Of a stretch of 64,000 nt of DNA, positions 53,001-64,000 are shown one piece after another; within the stretch, counting starts at the first letter, position 1; each line of letters starts with the position of its first letter. Location of the stretch: assembly GCA_013399115.1 (NCBI GenBank), contig VXAA01003401.1:562007-626006 (forward strand), given 5' to 3'. Below the pieces are notes generated by a model, which was not told where the DNA came from, searched no databases, and worked only from the letters and a program-made list of their open reading frames with translations. A program made the position numbers and the translations under genes. The stretch is from Anseranas semipalmata. Lineage: Eukaryota; Chordata; Aves; Anseriformes; Anseranatidae.

Positions 53001-55149
53001 GTCCCAACTGTGCAAATAATGCCAACCTTAACATCTCTTACTGGGCATACTTATGCTTAAGTCAGAAGGTCTACTCATGGTAATAACCATTTGGAAGATG
53101 AAGCCTTTACAAAAAGCACAGGGAAAGGACTGCAGGTGTTGATAACAAACCTCTTCTTCCTTCCAGTGCACACAGAAGGTGATGTTAAACAGCACCACCT
53201 CCCTTAATTGGCCAATTATACCAAAGAATAACGATTTATAAATGGTTTAGAAAGAATTAATAAATAGTAAAGCATGTTACAAACATGAGAAGTAAATGTT
53301 ACTGGTGCTAATTAGCTTTCTCAGTCTGTACCTTCTCGTAAGCTTTTACTGTAGTCTGTAGTGATCTATTACAATGCTTTTATTAAATCATTTATTAATA
53401 AATATTCTCCTTCTGTTAAGTGTTTATAAATGGAACCTTAATTCGAAGTGTGACTGCATTCCTAACTGTACCTATATCCTCTTTATTGAAAATAAAGAGC
53501 TTTGAAGATGTATCAGTCTCTCTAGGGCCATCTGTTCACTTCTTAAGAAAACCTGTACTAAAAAGAGAGGAAATACCCAGCATTTTTTTTTTAATAACAC
53601 AGATGGGACTCAGCTTCATCTTAAAAAAAAAAAAGAAAAAGAAAAAAGAAGAAAAAAGGATAAATTAGGATCATAATTAACTGGAGGGTACCAAACAGAT
53701 ACAAAAAGCGCTAAATGGAGAAGAGGGGTTCATTCTCAGGTGTCCTGGTACCTGCACAGTGTCTGAGATTAGTTCTGTGTGCCCACAGACATTGAAACAT
53801 ACAGACAGAGAACAAAAAAGAACCCCAAACTAAATTATATGGAGTGTGACTCCAACATAAAAGCACACAAACACGCACAAAAGCATCAAAAATGCTTCTT
53901 CCCACATCTCTCTCTCTCTCTCCCTGCTGTAAAGCCTCATTCACTGAAGTATATCCACCTGGATTGTATTTGTAAAGTGCAAATGAAAACTTTCTCTACA
54001 AGATATAACAGGTCCCGCAACAGGAATAATCCAAAACCAGAGCTTACCCCAATGGATCAGCACTCGCCATCCTCGGAAAGGGAAAATGAAGAGGGAGGGA
54101 AGACAGAAAGAAAGAGAGAGAGAGAGGGATGTGGAGGCAGGTGGAGAGAAGAGTAGGAAAAGCAGAGTGAAATACTGTTCGGAGAACTGCATGGTCATAA
54201 TTATTGCCACAGGTGCCTACATCTTCAGAGACCAGGAACACTAGGGGGACAGTTTCACTTACTAGAAAATAACTTTTGTCCTGCTCACAATATTGCAGAC
54301 ACATCCAACTTTGGCACTGGGGAATATGGAGAGGGACATACTAAGGCTGTAAAAAAAAATTCCCAGCCAAATCCCAATGAGAGCAGTCAGCAGAGCAATG
54401 GGGTTCAGACTTCATGCTGCGTTTCTTTTCTGACTCTGACATAAGGCACAGTTATATCAGACTGTTATAAAGGCAATTGTTCTTTTGGTCCCCATTTTGC
54501 TCAGTGTAGTGTCCCTCTGTCCCCCAAGCTGGCCTGGTAAGAAGTACTTTTTTTGCCATGAATGAACTGTGAAACATATTGGTTATTAAAGCATGCATTT
54601 CTGAGCCAGCTTGGGAGCCCAGGGTACAAGATTGTAGCTCAAGCTGTGAATCTGCTTTGATAGTGGCTTATTAGTCATGATGGTCTTATAGTCAGGAATT
54701 CAGATCAGCTAGAACATACCAGCTCAGCAACCCAGCACTTATCTCTGTGGATGCCATCTTGTGCTCCAGGATCTCATTTTTCATTTAAAATAAATTCAGA
54801 CTCTTGGTCTTAAAGGTTGCAAGGAAAATCTTTCAAATGTGAATGGAGAATAAATCAATGCTGTGCTGAAAAGAGTCTGAAACAGCAGCTCTAAAAGCAG
54901 AATGAGTCTCTGGCATGTTGACTTTGGTGCCTAGGGACAATCAAGAACTTCAATATTCTTTATTTTTCTCTAGTAATCAAAGCACTCATAGTAGAAAAGA
55001 ATAGTCAGGTTATTAAGTTTTTAGGTGTGTGGGTAAGCAAACTCAGGAAAGTGTCACCACTTTTTCACATTAGCAAAGATTAGATTAGGAGTAAAAATAT
55101 ATCTGGTGTGTTATTAAGTCAAATTATTTTCAAGTCGGATGCCCTGCTT

Positions 55150-55185
55150 TTCTTACTCTCTCTTTCTCTCTCTCTTTCTCTCCAT
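55150..55185. repeat. CT-rich microsatellite
   Basis: Interrupted CTCTCT and TTTCTC units lie in an intron. No function is evident. Confidence 0.75.
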
Positions 55186-57400
55186 TTTCAATAACAGGCT
55201 CCCAAGCTGCCAGAGTTACCTCTGGCAGGGTGAGGAAAATCCATTCTCCACAAGACGGTCACCAACAGAAATGCCAAATTTAATATATGCCCACTAGATT
55301 TCACAGTTTCCTGCTCAGTGCAACTAGCCATGCTTCCGGATACAAGAACATTGCAAATGCGGGGCTGGGCAACACAAGGCAGTTGTGAGAAAAGTTAAAA
55401 TTAAAACATAGTTAGAATAGAAAGAAAAAGCTGTTGTGCTACACATTGATAGAGAAGTGGAAAGAAGCATTATAGTAAATTCTTTTTCATGTGTTTGAGT
55501 GACACTCCATTTGTATTTTGGCCTGGAGTGCAAATTTGGTTAAGATCTAATTCATATAAATATAAATACATATACATTGTATATATTTAGGGACAAATGC
55601 TGTCCTCAATCGTTCCCGTACAAATCTACCTACAGTGATGTAACTGAGAAGAACAAATTGACACCCATTGTATATTGGAACGTGTGTGTATATTTATACA
55701 GCAAATAAACCCATCATCGCACATGCAGAATATTAAAATGTAAATAGAATGGGTGCAAGAAGGTTGATTCATTTTTCTTTCAAGTCATTTTCCCAACAGG
55801 GAAGGCACTTAAGAGGTTAACAAAGAGAATGGAAAGCAAATTGACAATAGGGAAAAGGAAGAGGGAAATGAGGTTTAAAAGAAATGAACAATCCCAGGAC
55901 ACAATAGACCCAGAAGCGCAGACATGTGCATTCCCTACAATACTGAAGCAAGTGAACTACGGAGCTGCAGCAACCCAGATACAGAAGAAGAGAAGCACTG
56001 AAAGAGGGGGTGAAAGAGAAAGTCAGAAAGAAAGAAAAAGAAAAAGAAAGGGACAGTGGCCTCAGCTACTAAGACAACCATGTGCATCTAGAGGGAAGGG
56101 ACCCTTAAAGATGCAGTATTCCTTTAAAAAAGACATCATAAAGTTGAATAATTAAACACTGGACAAAAATTTAACGGGCCACCATGCTTAGCTGGCCCCA
56201 TTTTGCTGGGGTTCTCTTCACTGCCTATCCCTTCCTTTCATGTGGCTGTGCACAGATCCAGAATTCGGTTCCTCTCATTTTCCTACCACTGAGGTCCTTC
56301 ATCCTAACTCTTAAAAGTGGGAGCGAGGTGAGAGAACAAAAAATGTGATCCTTCAAACATCAGCCTAGCCTTTCAGTGAGGGGGACCCTGAGTGATCCTT
56401 GTGTACTGCCCTAACCTGGAGTCTGAAAAATACCGCCTTTGAAAAGCAACATGAAATGCCTGTGTGTATATAAGGAATTCCCCTGGTGGTTACTGAAGGG
56501 TCATTTCCTCTGCTCCTAACACAGCCATAACAGCTACTAGAGAAGTACAGGACCATGAAAGGTGCTGGTAACATCTGAAGGACCCTTCTCACACCCCAGA
56601 CAAAATGCAAAGGCACCTCTCTTACTGGACCTGACTTTTAATTACTGTGGAAGAGATCATCTTTGGAGTAGTTTCAGGCTAAATTTTAATGCAAGAAGTG
56701 CCACATGTTCAAGAACAGAATTTATGTATAGGGGTAATCAGGGAAAGGAACATGAATTTCCATGCTTATGGTAACAGTCCAGGAAAGCCCAGCCACTAAA
56801 GACTGCGTAACCACTACTTTATGGCTGTGAAACTCTTACAGGTTTCTAACGGTTTGGGTGCAATGCTTGTACCTAGGTTGCCATCTTAACAAAGGTGCCT
56901 TACATACGTGAGGGACAATGTCTCCTGGGGGTGCACTGTAGTTGGTCTTCACTGTGGCAGGTTCAAGATTTGAAACACTGCCCACAAAGGACTGTCTCAG
57001 TCTGCAAAAGGCCAAAACAGGAGCTGTCCTTCTTACATCCTAGAAGTCTCCCGTGGCTTAAAACCCACATTTATCTTTAAGTACAAGGCTTGTATTAAAA
57101 GGGGAAATGGAAAGAAGAATGGTTAGCTGAGTCCTCAGGTTGGTTCCTTTAAGGAATTCACTGCTTTCCCCTTTTTGAATCATATGGAACAGTCCTAAAT
57201 CTCTAGCTACTGATTTTGGATAAGTTGAGTGTTTGTCCAAAATGTATGAGGATTACATTATGATGAAGAATTATCCATTGGGATGCCAGCTGTTAACATT
57301 AGAGAAGAATGCTTTTCCTCTGAGACTGAAATTTTAGGAACTCCATGTACACCAACAACCTCCCCATAAGTCTAAGTTTTTTCTGTTCATGGATCCACAT

Positions 57401-57435
57401 GAGTCCACTTAAACTTAAGTGAGTCCACTTAAACT
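57401..57435 (+). repeat. 20-bp tandem duplication
   Basis: GAGTCCACTTAAACTTAAGT is followed directly by GAGTCCACTTAAACT, that is, one full and three quarters of a second unit. It is a recent-looking slippage or duplication event. Confidence 0.85.
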
Positions 57436-60400
57436 CCCTAAATGTTGTGGCCTGTATGTCTTCCACTGTGTCTCTATTCACAGTGGGAAGTTACTCTTTG
57501 TTATTCTTCAGCATCTGTTAGATTGCCAGACTGGAATCATCCTTCAAACCCCCTCTCTTTCAATGATCTTTTCCTCTTGTGTTCTCTGATGCAGCCAGGA
57601 TAGTCTTAAAGAGTTTGTCTCTTACCTACAGGCACTTAATGTTTTGCTCTGTCAGTCAGGATTTCCAAAGCTTCCTATCATTGCTGTCGCTGACTCAGTT
57701 GTACTGCTGTTTCTAGCACTGGGAATGGAGCACTCTGGGCTTTCCTAGTGTTTTATATTCCAGTCCTACCCAAAGCAGTCCTAGCAGCTTCTAGCCTAGG
57801 CATCCTAACATGGCAGAACTGAACCAGAAGCAGTAGTAGGATGACATTTTAGCGGGGAAAATGGTACAGTCACAAGGTGCATTGGGAATAGCCTCAAATA
57901 TATGGAACTATACAAAAATATATATAGTGTGGGGCTGTAAATATCCCACCCTGTTTGTTTCTTTCTGAAGAGAGAAGAGCTATGTCCCCACACAGAGAAG
58001 GTAAGTACTGCATCTTTAAGGTCTCAGCAGTGAGGTAGAGGAGAGGAACATATTGTCAGTGTTTATACCTTTCTTCTTTGTTGAATTTGGGATTGGCTTC
58101 AGAGATATCCAGGCTTTTACTGAACATTGTTTTACTATGGCAGGAACAAAGCGAGAAAACAGAGTTACTAGTGTGGACATTTATAAAAAAGAGTCACCTG
58201 AAGCAATGCTGGACACCCAGCCCCCCAACCCATCCTCCCCTTTTTAAGCAATGCTCTGAAACCTTTCTTTTACTTTCCAACTATGGCTCAAGCCTACACA
58301 CAGATGAAGTTCATTATCTCCCCCTGACTTCTGAGTTCTAAGATGACTTCCCCCAAACATACTTGTAAACCCTGCTCTTCTTTACCCAGTTGAAAACCCA
58401 GGTACAATCTACTTTGTCACATTGTCCAGGGCATATAGAACATGCCTGAAGGCACAGATTGCAAAGTGCTCATTACTCAGACTTCTCTAGAAGATCTCAA
58501 CACTAGCATGATCTGGGAAAAGCTTCAAATTAGGCCATAGAGCCTCTTAGAGGAAAAGTAATCCATTTTGTATTCTAATTTGTAGGTCTGTTACCACTTA
58601 CTCCCTACTCTCTTCCCTATACTCAGTGTATAGAGAAATGTCCGTCTTTATAATCTTGGGTGTCAATCCCTGATGCTTAGAAGCAAAATTCTCTTTGCCT
58701 TGCTAAAGGGGCAGCTCTCTGTAACATGTTTCACTGGTAATATGCTTCATTGTTTTGCAGAACACTGCGTCCTAATGTTAGCTGATCTTTCATGCAAGCT
58801 ATCCACTTCAATAACCAGAAGAAAATGAATAGTTAATGAAGCCCATTTTAGAACAGTTTTTGGACTCTCACAGAAGAGCTGCTGAAAATTTCTGGCATAT
58901 CCCCACAGGATTCTCGTTCCCACAGAATTCTCCCTTGTCTGTGTGATTTTGGCACAAGAGACAAATTAGCTGGTGTTAAACTATGCTCAGAACCTACCTC
59001 TTTTCTTTTGGTATTTCAATGAAATGCCACATAGCCTGAGAAGTGTGGATACCACAAAAGCAGAATTGAATAAGATGCAACTACGAATCCCTTTAGTTGA
59101 CAACCAGCAGGGAAAACCACAAATCAATAACAGTTGGTCTCCAGTTTTAGGGTGGCCAGTGTCTGTACACATTAATTTTGTCATACAAAGACCCAATGGA
59201 GAACACTTGAAGAGGTCAGCACAAACATTTCAAGGAATCTGTAAGCTCAAAAAGCAGCTTTGTGTTGAATTCCTCTCCAATGTTATCCAGAACTAAGTCA
59301 CTAAAGGACTATGTTTTTCACCTAATACTTTCTCAGCCTGTGTGGCTCAAGACTGCCAAGATTCAAATCTCAGTGGGAAGATGTGCCCTTAAACAAGCTA
59401 AGACCAGATGTTTGAAGGTCCCCACTTGGTTACCAAAAGCACAGTTCATCACACATTCACAAAAATCCAGTGGTTATAACATCAATCCCCTTTATGCAAG
59501 AAAACGTGTTTACTACTGGGAAAGGGGACGTAGGACTAAATCACAAGACACGTGGGCATGTTCTGCCCACTGGTTAGAAGAGTATCTCTGCTAGCTTAAG
59601 AAAGAAGCAATGGCTCTATGTCTCCAGATGTTTGCACAAGTCATTTGTATCTAAATTGGAGGCCTGTTTCCCTGTTTTCCTAGTATTATAGAATAAAAGC
59701 ACTGAATACTCATCTATCTAGACCAAAAAATGTCACTCTTAACAAAAGCATCCACTTCTGGGATCTAAGACCTAGTGCTGTAAAATCCACTCTCAGTGGG
59801 TCATTTCATGGAAAATAATATGCAGCTAGCCATTAAAAATCCTTCAGTCTTGGTGGAAGGCACTTGTCATTTTGTTACTGACTGCTCTGACAGATGGTAT
59901 CCCATCAGCAATGCATCGTCCCCAGACAATCCCCATGCACTGGTGATTGTTAATGAAGCCAGTTCACGTTATAAACAACTGTGTTGCCAGCAACACAAAA
60001 TGTGCCATTGTCATCTGTGGATGTGGAATGGTATGAATTATGGAAGCTCAGACATGGAGGAAAGTAACATCTTCCCTTTAACACCTTCCAAAACAAGCAC
60101 TACCAAGCTCATCATCATCAGTCATGGTGTTATTACATCCCTTTCTCCACCCTTAATCACACCTTTATGTCCAGCCCTGAGTTGTGTGGTATACATTTCC
60201 CTGTCTCTTTTCTGCCTGGCAGGTTTCACTTCTTCCGTTAAGCCAAAGCCCTTCCTTACTGATAAGTCACCTGGATACGTGTCTCCTCTGCTCTGCACTC
60301 ATCTCAGACATTTGACTTTAAATGTTTTCTCATCTGCAGAATTGAGTGAGACATTTAAAAGCAAAAGAAATACTTTGGATAATGAGATGCAGCTTTGCTT

Positions 60401-61290
60401 CTTCAGCATTTTTGAATCCAAAGCCAAAGCTGAGAGCTGGAAGAGAAGATTTCAGCTCTCAGAAAATTTCAGGATCAATCTAACATGTTCTAGGCTGGCT
60501 GAACAAGCCTGAATCATTACCTTAAATTGTTCATCTCACCACTTCCTATTTGTTCCGCCCAGTTGGACAGTTACTGCAAACAGCTGCAGAGTACTGCAAC
60601 TCACAGGCAGCCTTGGGGTGGGGGGAAGTGATTCACCTCTGTCTGGCTCATCTCTGGGAGCTTCATGGCCCATACATCTACGTGGTACCAGACTAAATAA
60701 CACAAGCTGAACAAGGAGCGAGCAACTGTTTGTCAGTGTTGCATTCATAACTTTGAGGCCTATGAGGAACACTGAGAGTACACCCTGTCTTGAACACTTC
60801 CTTAGCCCAGATCTCATTAAACATCAAAGCAAACCACACAATCAAGACAGGTTTCCAACCTACAATACAATGAAAAATCTTTCTGGCAGTGTATCTCAAG
60901 GCCATGTATCCAGTCTGAAATAAGTCCTAGCAAGATCCTCAAAATCACCATTTTTTCCTCTCTGTAGACAGAACTGTAACAGTTGCCAGTAAATCTTTCC
61001 AGCAGATCTAGGTGCCTCTGGACATGAAATTATTTCATGTTCTTCACCCAGTTCTCAGTCAGCAAAGGGAGTTTCTGGGCAGGCACAGCAGGCTCATTTT
61101 GAGCAGATCTTAACAGCTAAACAAAAGTAATCATGTCATAAAGCTGAAACAGAAGTTACAGCATCATCAGCATACGCATATATGAAATGTTTTTTAATAC
61201 TGATTGATTTATACAAGTGTAAATCCAAATGCATGTGCTTCCCTTAGGCTAGTCATAGCGACTGAGGAAGCAACTTCCATGGTTCACATA

Positions 61291-61311
61291 AGTGAACTTC
61301 CACAGTTCACT
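61291..61311. repeat. perfect inverted repeat AGTGAACT / AGTTCACT
   Basis: Eight bases are repeated in inverse orientation with a five-base spacer (TCCAC). The inner hexamers read TGAACT and AGTTCA, giving an everted arrangement of AGTTCA half-sites known from nuclear-receptor elements. Function is speculative. Confidence 0.5.
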
Positions 61312-62038
61312 TCTTCTTCCAGAACATGCCTCGAGGAAACACCATTTTCCTCTGCTGTTTCTCCACAAGACTAACACTCTCTCTGAGAGAAAAGAGGTAA
61401 AATTATACACATTTCATTGCTTTACAGACAGGTGGTAATTTATATGGGTCAGATGCATGTTGGCTCTGACAGCACATTTTAGAGGTATCCACAGATGCCT
61501 GGACAGGGCTTTCCAGACTCAAGCTGTTCTAACAACTTGGAGGGTGAGGTTCATCTCATTTAACTTCAGGTGCCTAAAAGCTAGGCACCTAACCCAAGAG
61601 AGTCATCTACATTTCTGCTGTAGGCTATGCAGACAGAGAAGAATGACCAGAGCGTAATTTATCCTGTCTAAGACTGTTGGAATAGAGGACATATGTGTCT
61701 GAGACCTTCCAAAGACCTCATCTGTCCCCACTGCCTAGAGTGACAGCCTGTGTATCTAGCTTAGACTGAATCCCTACGTTCTGGACAATTAAGACGAGAT
61801 AAGATGAATCTTGCCCAAAGGACATAGCAGTTTCCTGAGAAATAGCTGCAAGCAAACAGAGCTCTTAAGCCCCTGGCAGGACTTCTGCTCCTGTGTGCAT
61901 AAGCGCTGCTGGCTGCCAGATCATGTTGCAAGTGTGCTTGGAAGTTGTTATGAGTGCTGCTATGAATAGAAAAGCTCCGCAGCTCCTTGTATGTATAACA
62001 TAAAAGGGGGTAACAAACCCAGCCAGGAGGGACTCTCA

Positions 62039-64000
<1,962 letters not shown>

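Noticed and set aside
53911..54130. CT and GA runs as possible regulatory GAGA elements
   Set aside because: They are short interrupted microsatellites far from any exon or promoter, with no further support.

Overview
The window is vertebrate nuclear DNA, most likely from a bird. The evidence for a bird is a LINE of the CR1 type with the CR1 3' signature (short ATTCTRTG repeats), two further CR1 3'-end scraps, and a split gene with large introns. It carries three stretches of undetermined bases, one of them a single N, so it is a draft assembly. No bacterial-type genes, operons, CRISPR arrays or insertion sequences are present.

The only host protein-coding gene I can support is the 3' half of BRSK2 (SAD-A, BR serine/threonine kinase 2), on the minus strand. 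Nine coding exons run from right to left: 62064-62214, 48157-48217, 43635-43842, 43428-43476, 36591-36714, 34879-35059, 34070-34159, 25493-25540 and 13211-13434. All splice sites are GT/AG, all phases join without a break, and together they give about 377 residues ending at a stop at 13211-13213. The kinase domain, UBA domain and start codon lie beyond position 64000. The visible part encodes the Ser/Pro-rich spacer, the KA1-like C-terminal domain with a KEN box, and the BRSK2-specific tail. A roughly 3.1 kb AT-rich 3' UTR follows, with a likely poly(A) signal at 10103-10108.

Layout: 1-8580 is intergenic, with one CR1 scrap at about 6300; 8580-9450 is a CpG-rich island with no recognised gene; 10085-13210 is the BRSK2 3' UTR; 13211-62214 holds exons and introns; 62215-64000 is the start of a further upstream intron. 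A 5'-truncated, decayed CR1 (38890-40821) sits in sense-antisense opposition to BRSK2 inside an intron.

The most interesting candidate is an in-frame, stop-free 125-codon extension of the 43635-43842 exon up to a possible distal acceptor at 44217. It contains KTQTLPS, a motif I recall from the paralogue BRSK1, so birds may make a BRSK2 isoform with a longer spacer. Other points are a GCATGCATG pair inside the acceptor region of the 49-nt exon, a roughly 90-nt pyrimidine tract before the last exon, an in-frame 48-nt cassette exon, a poly(A) signal that overlaps the stop codon, and two suspicious assembly gaps. I saw no evidence of a wholly new biological system.
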